Assembly: GCF_009569385.1 (NCBI RefSeq)
Contig: NZ_WBOF01000001.1
Coordinates: forward strand, 1,302,001-1,366,000
DNA: 64,000 nt
Origin: Streptomyces kaniharaensis
GTDB taxonomy: Bacteria; Actinomycetota; Actinomycetes; Streptomycetales; Streptomycetaceae
Direction of reading: 5' to 3'
The notes beneath the pieces were generated by a model, which made no database searches, was not told the origin of the DNA, and was given only the letters and a program-made list of their open reading frames with translations. Both the position numbers and the translations under genes were made by a program. Below are positions 9,559-18,864 of this stretch, piece after piece (the stretch's first letter is position 1; every line of letters starts with the position of its first letter).

Positions 9559-11120
9559 TGCTGCTCTACTCCTCGGTCGCCCCGGGCGGCCGTGGCCTGC
9601 GTGATGGATTCGCGCAGCACCTCCCGGTCGTCGAAGGGGCGGATCTCGTCTCGTACGTACTGGCCGAGCTCGTGGCCCTTGCCGGCCACCAGCACGGTGT
9701 CACCGGCGTGCGCGCGGGCCACCGCGAGGCGGATCGCCTCGGCCCGGTCGGGGACGACCAGGACGTCGCCGCGCTCGGCCTCGGGCACCGCGGCGGCGCC
9801 GGTCAGCATGCTGGCGAGGATCGCCAGCGGGTCCTCGCTGCGCGGGTTGTCGCTGGTCAGCAGGGCGGTGTCGGCGAGCCGGGCGGCGATGGCGCCCATC
9901 GGGCCGCGCTTGTGCGGGTCGCGGTCGCCGCCGCAGCCGACGACGACGTGCAGCCGGCCCTTGGTGACCTCGCGCAGCGAGCCGAGGACGGCCTGCAGGG
10001 CGTCCGGCTTGTGCGCGTAGTCCACGACGGCGACGAACGGCTGTCCGGCGTCCACCCGCTCCAGCCGGCCCGGCACGCCGGGCACCGCAGCCACGCCGGC
10101 GACGGCCCGCTCCAGCGGCAGGCCGGCGGCGACCAGCGTGGCGATCGCGGCCAGCGCGTTGGACACGTTGAACGGGCCGGGCAGCGGGACGGCGGCGTCG
10201 GCCTCGGCGCCGTCCGGGCCGAGCACCCGGAAGGTGGAGCCGGCCGGGCCGAGCTGGACGTCGACCGCGCGCCAGTCGGCCTCGGGGGCGCCGGCGGCGG
10301 AGAAGGTGGTCACCGGGATCTTGGCCTCGGCGGCCAGCCGGCGGCCGTACTCGTCGTCGAGGTTGACCACCCCGCGGCGGGACTTGCCGGGCTGGAAGAG
10401 CCGGGCCTTCGCCTGGAAGTAGTCCTCCATGTCCGGGTGGAAGTCGAGGTGCTCGGGCGTGAGGTTGTTGAACAGGGCGACGTCGTAGGTCACCCCGTCG
10501 GTGCGGCCGAAGACCAGGGCGTGGCTGGAGACCTCCATGGTCACCGCGTCCGCGCCGCGCTCGGCCATCACGCCGAGGATCGCGTGCAGGTCGGTGGCCT
10601 CGGGGGTGGTCCGCTCGCTCTTGATCCGCTCGGTGCCGACCCGCATCTCGACGGTGCCGATCACCCCGGGGCTGCGGCCGGCGCCGCGCAGACCGCCCTC
10701 GACCAGGTAGGACGTGGTGGTCTTGCCGTTGGTACCGGTCAGCCCGATCATCAGCAGTCGCTCGGAGGGGTGGCCGTAGACGGCCGCGGCGAGCTCGCCC
10801 ATGCGGGCCCGCGGCCGGTCGACGACCAGCAGCGGCAGGCCGGTGCCGGCCGCCAGCTCGGCGCCGGCCGGATCGGTGAGCAGCGCCACCGCGCCCGCCG
10901 CCGCGGCCTGGGCCGCGAAGGCCGCGCCGTGGTGGTTGGCGCCGGGGAAGGCCACGTACACGTCGCCCGGGCGCACCGCGCGGGAGTCGTGGGTGACACC
11001 CGTGACGGCGCCGCCCTCGACGGGGTCGAGGCCCAGCCGGCGGGCGAGCTCGGCGAGCGGCAGGGCGGCGGCCTGGGCCGGGCGGGGCGGACTCACGGTG
11101 GTTTGATCGGGTTTCGGCAC
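9555..11120 (-). CDS. murE: UDP-N-acetylmuramoyl-tripeptide synthetase MurE
   Basis: 521 aa from the GTG at 11120 (VPKPDQTTV). Adds the diamino acid, expected to be LL-diaminopimelate in this group, at position 3. Seen: THDSRAVRPGDVYVA near 45, P-loop [14 protein letters not shown] near 127, and the DAP-recognition motif LLTSDNPRSEDP near 425 (DNPR) rather than the lysine form. An ATG at 11207, six bases after the ftsI stop, is also in frame and would add 29 poorly conserved residues. I choose 11120 because a TAGCCT box ends seven bases before it, the same leaderless geometry seen at several genes here, which would give murE its own promoter. Confidence 0.93.
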   Translation of the reverse strand: MPKPDQTTVSPPRPAQAAALPLAELARRLGLDPVEGGAVTGVTHDSRAVRPGDVYVAFPGANHHGAAFAAQAAAAGAVALLTDPAGAELAAGTGLPLLVVDRPRARMGELAAAVYGHPSERLLMIGLTGTNGKTTTSYLVEGGLRGAGRSPGVIGTVEMRVGTERIKSERTTPEATDLHAILGVMAERGADAVTMEVSSHALVFGRTDGVTYDVALFNNLTPEHLDFHPDMEDYFQAKARLFQPGKSRRGVVNLDDEYGRRLAAEAKIPVTTFSAAGAPEADWRAVDVQLGPAGSTFRVLGPDGAEADAAVPLPGPFNVSNALAAIATLVAAGLPLERAVAGVAAVPGVPGRLERVDAGQPFVAVVDYAHKPDALQAVLGSLREVTKGRLHVVVGCGGDRDPHKRGPMGAIAARLADTALLTSDNPRSEDPLAILASMLTGAAAVPEAERGDVLVVPDRAEAIRLAVARAHAGDTVLVAGKGHELGQYVRDEIRPFDDREVLRESITQATAARGDRGVEQQ

Positions 11121-11127
11121 GGCGGGA

Positions 11128-11133
11128 AGGCTA
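11128..11133 (-). promoter_or_regulatory. -10 box for a leaderless murE transcript (candidate)
   Basis: TAGCCT on the minus strand, seven bases before the murE GTG at 11120; a TTGGCC lies about 19 bases further upstream. No Shine-Dalgarno sequence precedes this GTG. This would place a secondary promoter inside the dcw cluster. Confidence 0.45.
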
Positions 11134-11213
11134 TCCGCCGAAGGGTGCCCAGGGCCAAACCGGGCCTGCCCCGCGCCGCCGTCCACGGCGGCCCGCTCGT
11201 TCCTCATGCTTGC

Positions 11214-13466
11214 TCACGGCTTCCACTCGACGGGCAGGTTGGGGGCCTCGCTGTTGCTCGGCGGGACCTGGAGGGTCTTGAGGGTGAACTCCATCACCTG
11301 CTTGAACACCGGACCGCACAGCTGGCCGCCGAAGTGGCCGTTGACCGGGCCCTGGAGGGTACACGAGACGGTGACCCGGGGGGCCTCGGCGGGGGCGAAG
11401 CCGATGAAGGAGGCGGTGTAGCCGTCGTAGCCGACGCCGTTGGCGGCGCCCCGGTTGGCGGTGCCGGTCTTGCCGGCGACGCGGTAGCCGGGGATGGCGG
11501 CCTTGCCGCCGGTGCCCTGCTCGTCGTCGACGACGGACTCCAGCATCTGGGTCAGGGTCTTCGCGGTCTGCTCGCCGACCACGCGGGTCTGCGCACCCGG
11601 CGGGGTGGGGGTGTACTTGCCGTCCGGGCTGGTGACGCCCTGGACGATGCTGGGCGCGACCCGGACGCCGCCGTTGGCGATGGTCGAGTAGACGGAGGTG
11701 GCCTGGAGCGCGTTCAGCTGCAGCGGGCCCTGGCCGAAGGAGATGTTGTACTTCTCCGAGGCGACCAGGTCCTCGGGCTTCTTGAGCTTCCCGGCGGTCT
11801 CGCCGGGGAAGTTCAGCCCGGTCGGCTGGGCCACGCCGAACTTGCGCATGTAGCCGTCCAGCACCTTGTTGGACTCCAGCTGGTCGGCGCCGAGCGTCTC
11901 GATGGCCTCGATGGTGCCGATGTTCGAGGACTTGGCGAGCACCCCGGCCAGCGTCAGGTACCAGGTGTTGTGGTCGACGTCGTCCTTGAACTGCTGCCCG
12001 GCGCGTACCAGCCGGTCGGGCACGGTGACCTTGGTGTCCCAGGTGGCCTTGCCGGTGTCCAGGACGGCGGCCAGGCTCATCAGCTTGGCGGTGCTGCCCG
12101 GCTCGTACGCGTCGGCCAGCGCGGTGTTGCCCAGCTGGGACTGCTTGGCGGTGGACAGGTCGTTCGGGTTGAGGCCGGGCGCGGTGGCCATCGCGAGGAC
12201 CTGGCCGGTCTTCACGTCCTGGACGACGACGTAGCCCTTCTCGGCGCCGGAGTTGGCGACCTGGTCGGTGATCGCCTTCTGGGCGGCCCACTGGATGTCC
12301 CGGTTGATGGTCAGCCTGATGTCGCTGCCGGGCACGGCGGGCTCCAGCGAGCCGCCGGCGGTGGGCACCAGCCGGCCGCCGGCCTGGGCGTAGCTGTTGT
12401 GGCCGTCCTTGCCGGACAGCAGCTTCTGGTACTGCAGCTCCAGGCCGCCGGCGCCCTCGCCCTCGCCGTTGACGAAGCCGACCAGGTTGGCCGCCAGGCC
12501 GTCCGCGGGGTAGACCCGCTTCTGGGTCTCCCGGTTGAACACCCCGGCCAGCGGGTTGGCGCACTCGTTGTCGACGCGGGTGCGCCCGCCCTGGTCGGCG
12601 GGCTTGCCGAGCAGCTTCTTCTGGGCCTGGCAGGTGCGCGAGCCGGCCTGCTTCTCCAGGCCCGACTTGAGGTCGCTGATCTGGTTCTTGGCGCTCGGGG
12701 TCTGCCGGGCGGCGAGCCGCTTGTAGCGGCTCTTGGGGGTGTGAAGGTCGGCGGCGATCTTCTCCTTGGGCACGCCGATGATCGGCGACAGCAGCGCCGC
12801 CGCCTGCTCCGGGGCGTCCGGGATGCCGGTGGCGTCCGGGGTGAACATCGCCGGGTCGGCGGTGATGTCGTAGGCGTCGACGGTGGCGGCCAGCGCCACG
12901 CCGTCCGCGGACGTTATCGAGCCGCGCTCGGCGGTGATCGGGATATTCAGGTAGCGGTTGGTGTTGGCGTCGGCGGCCAGCGCGTCGGCGTCCAGCAGCT
13001 GGAGCTGGACCAGCCGGCCCGCGAACACCGAGAAGACCAGCGCCATCACCACGGTGATCACGCGCAGCCGGCGGCGCGGTTCGGCCAGCCGGAGCGCCTT
13101 GGGGCGCTGCGGCGGGCGGGACGTCGGACGCGGCCGGGCCGCCGCCTGGGCGCGGGCCGGCGGCCTCCCCTCGGGGCGGCGCTGCTGCGGGGCCCGGGGC
13201 GTCCGGGCGGCGGCGGCCTTCACGGGCTGTCCCTTGGCGGGCTGCTTCGGCCGGGCGGTCTGCGGCTTGGCCGGCTGGGCCTTCGAGGTTTGCCCCTTGG
13301 CCGGCTGCCCCTTGGTCGGCTGGCCCTTGACGGGCTGCCCCTTCGCGGGCTGGGCCTTCCCCGCCGACTGCCCGCGCGGCGCAGCAGGGCGCGGCGCGGC
13401 GCCCTTGGGCACCGGGCGGCGGCCGTTGCCGGAGCCGCCGGCCGACGGCTGACGCGGAGTACTCAT
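11214..13466 (-). CDS. ftsI: Penicillin-binding protein FtsI/PBP3 (class B transpeptidase)
   Basis: 750 aa. ATG at 13466 with a GGGGGAGAG ribosome site; longer in-frame starts lack support. Residues 1-125 form a long cytoplasmic tail with repeated PAKGQ/PVKGQ/PTKGQ units; one membrane helix near 140-160 (VITVVMALVFSVFAGRLVQL); PBP dimerisation domain; then the transpeptidase with the active Ser in GSTAKL (about 457), SSN near 513 and KTGT near 663. It cross-links septal peptidoglycan with FtsW. The basic repeat tail is much longer than in E. coli FtsI. Gene lies between ftsL and murE as in other dcw clusters. Confidence 0.96.
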   Translation of the reverse strand: MSTPRQPSAGGSGNGRRPVPKGAAPRPAAPRGQSAGKAQPAKGQPVKGQPTKGQPAKGQTSKAQPAKPQTARPKQPAKGQPVKAAAARTPRAPQQRRPEGRPPARAQAAARPRPTSRPPQRPKALRLAEPRRRLRVITVVMALVFSVFAGRLVQLQLLDADALAADANTNRYLNIPITAERGSITSADGVALAATVDAYDITADPAMFTPDATGIPDAPEQAAALLSPIIGVPKEKIAADLHTPKSRYKRLAARQTPSAKNQISDLKSGLEKQAGSRTCQAQKKLLGKPADQGGRTRVDNECANPLAGVFNRETQKRVYPADGLAANLVGFVNGEGEGAGGLELQYQKLLSGKDGHNSYAQAGGRLVPTAGGSLEPAVPGSDIRLTINRDIQWAAQKAITDQVANSGAEKGYVVVQDVKTGQVLAMATAPGLNPNDLSTAKQSQLGNTALADAYEPGSTAKLMSLAAVLDTGKATWDTKVTVPDRLVRAGQQFKDDVDHNTWYLTLAGVLAKSSNIGTIEAIETLGADQLESNKVLDGYMRKFGVAQPTGLNFPGETAGKLKKPEDLVASEKYNISFGQGPLQLNALQATSVYSTIANGGVRVAPSIVQGVTSPDGKYTPTPPGAQTRVVGEQTAKTLTQMLESVVDDEQGTGGKAAIPGYRVAGKTGTANRGAANGVGYDGYTASFIGFAPAEAPRVTVSCTLQGPVNGHFGGQLCGPVFKQVMEFTLKTLQVPPSNSEAPNLPVEWKP

Positions 13467-13536
13467 GCGCCCATCTCTCCCCCCGCAGGGCCATCCGCCC
13501 GTACGGACCCGCTCATGATCTGCTCGTCCCACCCGC

Positions 13537-14169
13537 TCATCGGCCCGCACCCCGACTCGGCGCCGGCGCGGCCGGACTGGCGGCCGCGGAGGCGGCCGGC
13601 GCGGCCGGGACGCCCGGATTGATCTGGACCACGGCGTCACCGGCCGTCGCCGCCGGCGCCGGGGCGCTCTGCTGCGCGCTCGGCGACGGCTGCTGCTTCA
13701 TCGGCCACGGCTCGGCCGTCGACCGCTTCACCGGCGGGCTGTCCTGCGCCGGGCCGGGCTTGCCGAGCACCTTGCCGCCGTTCTGCACGTCCAGGAACGC
13801 CATCCCGCCCGCCGGGACCATGCCGAGCTCCGCGGCCCGCTTGGCCAGCGCGTCCGGGGCGGAGTTCTGGTCGATCTGGTGCTGGAGCCCCTGCTGCTCG
13901 TCGGTCAGCACGGTGGTGCGCTTCTGCAACCGGGACAGCTCGAACGAGCCCTCGTTGAGCGCCGTGTTCAGCGCCAGCAGCCCGAACAGCCCCGCCGCCA
14001 GCAGGACCACCACCAGCACGGCGAACGGCGTGCGCCCCCGGACGGGGCGCCGCCCCGGCCGGACCGTGATCCGCGCCCTGCCCTGCCCCGGCAGTGCCCC
14101 GCTCCCCGCCCGGACCCGCCCTCCTCGCCCGCCAACGGGCAGGAGGGGCCCTCCAGCCACCGGCCCCAC
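13537..14169 (-). CDS. ftsL: FtsL-like septum protein
   Basis: 210 aa, one membrane helix near 48-68 (FAVLVVVLLAAGLFGLLAL) followed by a short coiled coil (about 75-110, LSRLQKRTTVLTDEQQGLQ), the FtsL/FtsB-like layout, then an Ala/Pro-rich extracellular tail. Sequence is poorly conserved in this family; the call rests on topology and the place between rsmH and ftsI. GTG start at 14169 has GGAGGAG five bases upstream. The divisome role is to join FtsQ to FtsW/FtsI. Confidence 0.85.
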   Translation of the reverse strand: MGPVAGGPLLPVGGRGGRVRAGSGALPGQGRARITVRPGRRPVRGRTPFAVLVVVLLAAGLFGLLALNTALNEGSFELSRLQKRTTVLTDEQQGLQHQIDQNSAPDALAKRAAELGMVPAGGMAFLDVQNGGKVLGKPGPAQDSPPVKRSTAEPWPMKQQPSPSAQQSAPAPAATAGDAVVQINPGVPAAPAASAAASPAAPAPSRGAGR

Positions 14170-14208
14170 TGCTCTCCTCCGCCCTTCGGACCGCCCCGGG
14201 ACTCCCGC

Positions 14209-15183
14209 TCAGCCCCGCTTGTTCCGGTCCCTGATCCTCTCCGCCACCCGCAGCCGCACGGGCGCGGCGCGCCGGTTCTCCTCGATCTCCTCCTCGGTGG
14301 CCAGTTCGGCCCCGCGGGTGATCAGCTTGAGCCAGGGCTGGTGCTCCTCGGGGACGAACGGCAGCCCCGGCGGCGCGGTGCTGGTCGCCCCGGCGGCGAA
14401 GTACTGCTTCACCAGGCGGTCCTCCAGCGACTGGTAGGACATCACGACCATCCGCCCGCCGAGCGCGAGGACGTCCAGTGCCCCCGGGATCGCCCGGTCC
14501 AGCACCTCCAGTTCGCCGTTCACCTCGATCCGCAGGGCCTGGAACGTCCGCTTGGCCGGGTTCCCCCCGGTGCGCCGGGTCGCCGCCGGGATGGCGTTAC
14601 GCACCAACTCGACCAGACGCGCACTCGTGGTGAACGGTTCCTTCGCCCGCTCGCGCACGATCACCGAGGCGATCTTCCCCGCGAACCGCTCCTCGCCGTA
14701 GACCTTGAGGATCCGGGCCAGGTCGCCGTGGCTGTAGGTGTTCAGCACCTCGGCCGCGCTGATCCCCCGGGTCTGGTCCATCCGCATGTCCAGCGGGGCG
14801 TCCTGGGCGTAGGCGAAGCCGCGCTCGGCCTCGTCCAGCTGCATCGAGGAGACACCGAGGTCGAACAGGACGCCGTCCACCCGGTCGATGCCCAGGCGCT
14901 CCAGCACCTCGGGGATCTCGTCGTAGACGGCGTGCACCAGGGTGGCCCGGTCGCCGAAGGGCGCGAGCCGCTCGCCGGAGAGCCTGAGCGCCTGCGGGTC
15001 GCGGTCCACCGCGACCAGCCGGACCTCCGGGAACTGGGTGAGCAGCGCCTCGCTGTGCCCGCCGAGGCCGAGGGTCGCGTCCACCACCACGGCGCCGGGC
15101 CGGGAGATCGCCGGGGCCAGGGCGTCCATGCACCGCTGCAGCATCACGGGGACGTGCTTGGGGCCCGGATCGTTGGTGGTCAT
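14209..15183 (-). CDS. rsmH: 16S rRNA m4C1402 methyltransferase RsmH (MraW)
   Basis: 324 aa SAM-dependent methyltransferase acting on 16S rRNA C1402. Starts [15 protein letters not shown] at 15183 with GAGGAAGGG upstream; the in-frame extension to 15240 is unlikely. Seen: [16 protein letters not shown] (motif I) near 30-45, VDRDPQAL near 57, [15 protein letters not shown] near 100, DMRMDQTRG near 125, and the C-terminal [11 protein letters not shown]. It is the first gene of the dcw cluster here; no mraZ precedes it. Confidence 0.97.
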   Translation of the reverse strand: MTTNDPGPKHVPVMLQRCMDALAPAISRPGAVVVDATLGLGGHSEALLTQFPEVRLVAVDRDPQALRLSGERLAPFGDRATLVHAVYDEIPEVLERLGIDRVDGVLFDLGVSSMQLDEAERGFAYAQDAPLDMRMDQTRGISAAEVLNTYSHGDLARILKVYGEERFAGKIASVIVRERAKEPFTTSARLVELVRNAIPAATRRTGGNPAKRTFQALRIEVNGELEVLDRAIPGALDVLALGGRMVVMSYQSLEDRLVKQYFAAGATSTAPPGLPFVPEEHQPWLKLITRGAELATEEEIEENRRAAPVRLRVAERIRDRNKRG

Positions 15184-15437
15184 GCGCGGTGGCGCCCTTC
15201 CTCGGTGCGGAGCAGCCCGACGTCCGGGAGCTCCGACCATTCTCGCCCACCGCCGGACGCGGACACGACGCGGCCCGTGGTCCCCGCCCGCTCAAGGGGA
15301 AGGACGTGACCGCCCGGCGCCGGGGAAGGTGCGCCAGGTGGGCACGGAGCGGGTGGAGGCCACGGGCCGCGTGGGCCGCCGCACGGCCGGAAAAGCCCGG
15401 TTGACGGGCTCCGGCGGGTGTGCTCGACTGCGCCGCA

Positions 15438-15465
15438 ACTCTATCGCGCGGCCCCTTCCAGTCAA
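15438..15465 (-). promoter_or_regulatory. Candidate dcw (rsmH) promoter
   Basis: Minus strand TTGACT (15465-15460), 16-base spacer, TAGAGT (15443-15438), a good match to the vegetative sigma consensus in a GC-rich background. Predicted start near 15431 would leave a leader of about 250 bases before rsmH. The rest of the 15184-15715 gap holds no gene that I can support. Confidence 0.55.
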
Positions 15466-15702
15466 TGGCCCGCTCCGGCGCACCACCCGGGCGGCGGTAC
15501 GGATCACCGCAGGTCGCAGCCGTCCCGGCGGCCGGCCGGGGCGACCGGCGCGGGCCGCGTCAAAGGGTCCCGCGCCCCGGCCGCGCGCGCTCCGGGACCA
15601 GGCCGGACAAACCCGTCCGAAGCCCTTCCGTTGTGGCTATGCGCTCGGTCACAGCGGGCGGTTCTGTAGCTCTCCGCCCCACCACGGAGGCCCGAATCGC
15701 AC

Positions 15703-15715
15703 TAACGTCGCCCGT
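15703..15715 (+). promoter_or_regulatory. -10 box for a leaderless carbonic anhydrase transcript (candidate)
   Basis: TAACGT at 15703-15708, followed by seven bases and then the ATG. No ribosome site lies within 15 bases of the start (an ACGGAGG is about 23 bases away), so transcription probably starts on the A of the ATG. The -35 is weak. Confidence 0.5.
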
Positions 15716-16258
15716 ATGACAGTGACCCCCGACCGGCCCACGCCGACCGCCGCTGCCGACTCCGAGAGACCCACCATCATCGACCGCTTCGTGGCGGCCA
15801 ACCGCGACTACGCGGTGACCTTCCGCGACGGCGGCATGGACGCCCGCCCGGTGCAGCGGATCGCCGTGGTGGCCTGCATGGACGCCCGCCTCGACCTGTT
15901 CGCGGCGCTCGGCCTCGAACTGGGCGACGCGCACGTCATCCGCAACGCGGGCGGCGTCGTCACCGACGACACCATCCGCTCGCTCACCATCAGCCAGCGT
16001 GCCCTGGGCACCCGCTCGATCGCGCTGATCCACCACACCGGCTGCGGTCTGCTCGGGCTCACCGAGGACTTCCGCCGTGAGCTGGAGATGGAGGTCGGCC
16101 AGCGCCCGCAGTGGGCGGTGGAGGCCTTCGTCGACCTGGACGGCGACGTGCGCCAGTCCATGCAGCGGGTCCGCACGTCCCCGTTCCTGCTGCACACCGA
16201 CGACGTCCGCGGCTTCGTCTTCGACGTCCACACCGGCCTGCTCCGCGAGATCCACTGA
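15716..16258 (+). CDS. Beta-carbonic anhydrase
   Basis: 180 aa, small beta-class enzyme converting CO2 and water to bicarbonate. Zinc ligands are visible in the family order: Cys and Asp in VACMDARLD (C about 53) and His/Cys in HHTGCGL (about 108-112), with RNAGG between them. The long open frame to the left is chance; the ATG at 15716 begins the conserved protein (IIDRFVAANRDYA). Divergent from rsmH. Of the short type common in Streptomyces and mycobacteria. Confidence 0.93.
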   Translation: MTVTPDRPTPTAAADSERPTIIDRFVAANRDYAVTFRDGGMDARPVQRIAVVACMDARLDLFAALGLELGDAHVIRNAGGVVTDDTIRSLTISQRALGTRSIALIHHTGCGLLGLTEDFRRELEMEVGQRPQWAVEAFVDLDGDVRQSMQRVRTSPFLLHTDDVRGFVFDVHTGLLREIH

Positions 16259-16493
16259 CCCGTCCGCCGTCGCTCGCCCGGCCAACGGCGTCCGGGCGAC
16301 AGGGTGACTTCCGCCCCTCGGGCGGGGGAGAATGCGCCTGCCGGTTGACCTCGAACCACCTGGGGCGGCCGGGCCGCAGGCCGCTGCCCGGCGCCGGATC
16401 CCCCACGGAACCGCCCCCGGAACGGCCGCGTCAAGCATGGGGTGGGGGCCGGCCTCGGGGTGAGGCGGCGCAGTGTGCCAGGGAGCGTTACGG

Positions 16494-17540
16494 GTGACGA
16501 GCTACAGCGATCAGGCCGGTCTCGACAGTCCTTCCGGGGGCGCCCAGGAGGCGGACGGGTACCACCGGGTCGGCCTTCCGGAGCTCGCAGCCGTCGTGGA
16601 CCGGGTCCGCGCCAACATCGAGAGCGTGATCGAGGGCAAGCCGGAGGCCGTCCGGATCGCCCTGACCGTCCTGCTCGCCGAGGGCCACCTGCTGCTGGAG
16701 GACGTCCCCGGCGTCGGCAAGACCATGCTGGCCAAGGCGCTCGCCCGCTCGGTCGACTGCACCGTCCGCCGGATCCAGTTCACGCCCGACCTGTTGCCCT
16801 CGGACGTCACCGGCACCAACATCTACGACCAGCACCGCAACGACTTCGAGTTCCGCCCGGGCGCGATCTTCGCCCAGATCGTGGTCGGCGACGAGATCAA
16901 CCGCGCCTCGCCGAAGACCCAGTCCGCGCTGCTGGAGTCGATGGAGGAGCGCCAGGTCACCATCGACGGCACCAGCTACGAGCTGCCCTCGCCGTTCATG
17001 GTGGTGGCCACCCAGAACCCGGTCGAGATGGAGGGCACCTACCACCTCCCGGAGGCCCAGCGGGACCGCTTCATGGCCCGGATCTCGATGGGCTACCCCA
17101 GCCCCGAGGCCGAGTTCGCGATGCTCGACGTGCACGCCGGCGCGAGCCCGCTGGAGGACCTCCAGCCGGTCGCGCACGCCGCCGACATCCTCAAGCTGAT
17201 CGACCTGGTGCGCACCGTGCACATCGCCGACCCGGTCCGCCGCTACGCCGTCGACCTGGTCGGCGCCACCCGCACCAGCCACGAGCTGCGCCTGGGCGCC
17301 TCGCCGCGCGCCACCCTGCACCTGGTCCGGGCCGCCCGCGCCGCCGCCGCCCTCGACGGGCGCGACTACGTCACCCCGGACGACATCCAGCGCCTCGCCG
17401 TCCCGGTCCTCGCGCACCGCCTGATGCCGACCGCCGAGACCCACCTCAACCGCCGGACCGCCGAGCAGATCGTGGCCGACCTGGTCGCCCGGCTGCCGCT
17501 GCCGCGCCCGCAGGGCGGCCCGGCCGTCCGGAGGGGCTGA
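16494..17540 (+). CDS. MoxR-family AAA+ ATPase
   Basis: 348 aa; GTG at 16494 with AGGGAG upstream. Walker A is EDVPGVGKTML near 73-83, Walker B VVGDEINRASPKTQSALLE near 132, sensor 1 VATQNP near 175, and the AAA lid domain to the C-terminus. MoxR ATPases are chaperone-like factors that assemble or activate partner proteins and are nearly always beside DUF58/VWA genes, as here. The DUF58 gene begins one base after the stop, so they are an operon. The partner in streptomycetes is not established. Confidence 0.95.
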   Translation: MTSYSDQAGLDSPSGGAQEADGYHRVGLPELAAVVDRVRANIESVIEGKPEAVRIALTVLLAEGHLLLEDVPGVGKTMLAKALARSVDCTVRRIQFTPDLLPSDVTGTNIYDQHRNDFEFRPGAIFAQIVVGDEINRASPKTQSALLESMEERQVTIDGTSYELPSPFMVVATQNPVEMEGTYHLPEAQRDRFMARISMGYPSPEAEFAMLDVHAGASPLEDLQPVAHAADILKLIDLVRTVHIADPVRRYAVDLVGATRTSHELRLGASPRATLHLVRAARAAAALDGRDYVTPDDIQRLAVPVLAHRLMPTAETHLNRRTAEQIVADLVARLPLPRPQGGPAVRRG

Positions 17541-17541
17541 G

Positions 17542-18864
17542 GTGGCATCGGCCGACTCGTCGTCGGGTCTGCGGGCCGGCCTGCGCGGCCTCACCACCCG
17601 GGGCCGCTCCTTCCTCGCCGCCGGGCTCACCGCGGTGGTCTGCGCCTACCTGCTCGACCAGGACGCGCTGCTGCGGGTCGGCGTGCTGCTCGCCGCGCTG
17701 CCGCTGGCCGCCGCCCTGGTGCTGGCCAACACGCGTTACCGGGTCGCCAGCGGTCGCCGGCTGAGCCCGAGCCGGGCTGTCGCCGGCCAGGAGGCCCGGG
17801 TCCACCTGCGCGTCGACAACGTCTCCCGGGTGCCCACCGGGCTGCTGCTCCTGGAGGACAAGGTCCCGTACGTGCTCGGGCCGCGCCCGCGCTTCGTGCT
17901 GGACCGGATCGAGCCGCGCGGCCACCGTGAGGTCTCCTACCGGGTCCGTTCCGACCTGCGCGGCCGCTACCCGCTCGGGCCGCTCCAGCTGCGGCTGTCG
18001 GACCCGTTCGGCATGTGCGAGGTGAACCGTTCCTTCACCGCCTCCGACGTGCTCACCGTCGTCCCCCAGGTCCAGGCCCTGCCGTACATGCGGCTGACCG
18101 GCGAGTGGGCCGGACAGGGCGAGAGCCACACCCGCACGCTCGCGCTGGCCGGCGACGACGACGTGATCCTGCGCGAGTACCGGCCCGGCGACGACCTGCG
18201 CCGGGTGCACTGGAAGTCCACCGCCCGCTACGGCGAACTGATGGTCCGCCGCGAGGAGCAGCCGCAGCGGGCCCGCGCCACCGTCCTGCTGGACACCCGG
18301 GAGACCGCGCACCGGGGCAGCGGCCCCGCCTCCTCCTTCGAGTGGGCGGTCAGCTGCGCGGCCTCCGTCTCCGTGCACCTGCTGGAGCGCGGCTACCAGA
18401 CCCGACTGCTCACCGACGACGGCCAGTCGGTCCCCGGCCCCGGCACCGGCGGCAGCAACACCGCGGACGAGGCCTCCGGGCTGATCCTGGACGCGCTCGC
18501 GGTGGCCGACCTGTCCGACGGCGGCGGGCTCTCCCGCGCCGAGGAGCCGCTGCGCACCGGCGGCGAGGGCCTGGTGGTCGCCGTCCTCGGCGAGCTGGAC
18601 GAGGCGCAGACCACCCGGCTGGCACGGCTGCGCAGCCGCACCGGCGGCGCCATCGCCTTCCTGCTCGACACCGGCACCTGGTCCGGTCTGCGGATGCTCG
18701 CCCCCGACACCGGCGGCGACGAGTTCCGCGCGCGGGTCCGCCGGCTCCGCGAGGCCGGCTGGACGGTCCTGCCGGTGCGCGCCGGGGACTCCGTCCCCGA
18801 CCTGTGGCGGGCCGCCGACGGCGCCAAGACCACCGCCCCCTACCGAGAAGAGACCGGCGCGTGA
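17542..18864 (+). CDS. DUF58 domain-containing membrane protein
   Basis: 440 aa. Two membrane helices near 24-62 (SFLAAGLTAVVCAYLL and LLAALPLAAALVLA), an immunoglobulin-like stretch (about 70-150), then the DUF58 core with LREYRPGDDLRRVHWKSTAR near 210-230, the hallmark of the family, and a VWA-like C-terminal domain. Starts at a GTG one base after the moxR stop and ends overlapping the transglutaminase gene (GTGA). Likely works with the MoxR ATPase on the envelope; precise function unknown. Confidence 0.93.
   Translation: MASADSSSGLRAGLRGLTTRGRSFLAAGLTAVVCAYLLDQDALLRVGVLLAALPLAAALVLANTRYRVASGRRLSPSRAVAGQEARVHLRVDNVSRVPTGLLLLEDKVPYVLGPRPRFVLDRIEPRGHREVSYRVRSDLRGRYPLGPLQLRLSDPFGMCEVNRSFTASDVLTVVPQVQALPYMRLTGEWAGQGESHTRTLALAGDDDVILREYRPGDDLRRVHWKSTARYGELMVRREEQPQRARATVLLDTRETAHRGSGPASSFEWAVSCAASVSVHLLERGYQTRLLTDDGQSVPGPGTGGSNTADEASGLILDALAVADLSDGGGLSRAEEPLRTGGEGLVVAVLGELDEAQTTRLARLRSRTGGAIAFLLDTGTWSGLRMLAPDTGGDEFRARVRRLREAGWTVLPVRAGDSVPDLWRAADGAKTTAPYREETGA

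Noticed and set aside
13250..13370. Repeat array within the ftsI N-terminus as a possible CRISPR
   Set aside because: Imperfect 15-base-scale repeats in frame, encoding PAKGQ units; no spacers.
13440..13470. GAGTACTC near the ftsI start as a MacR site
   Set aside because: Only one half of TGAGTACnnGTACTCA matches; the other half has four mismatches and the bases are the MSTPRQ codons.
9549..13622. 1357-codon open frame on the plus strand
   Set aside because: Antisense shadow of murE and ftsI caused by high GC; composition is random (Gly/Arg/His-rich), with no ribosome site and no family resemblance.
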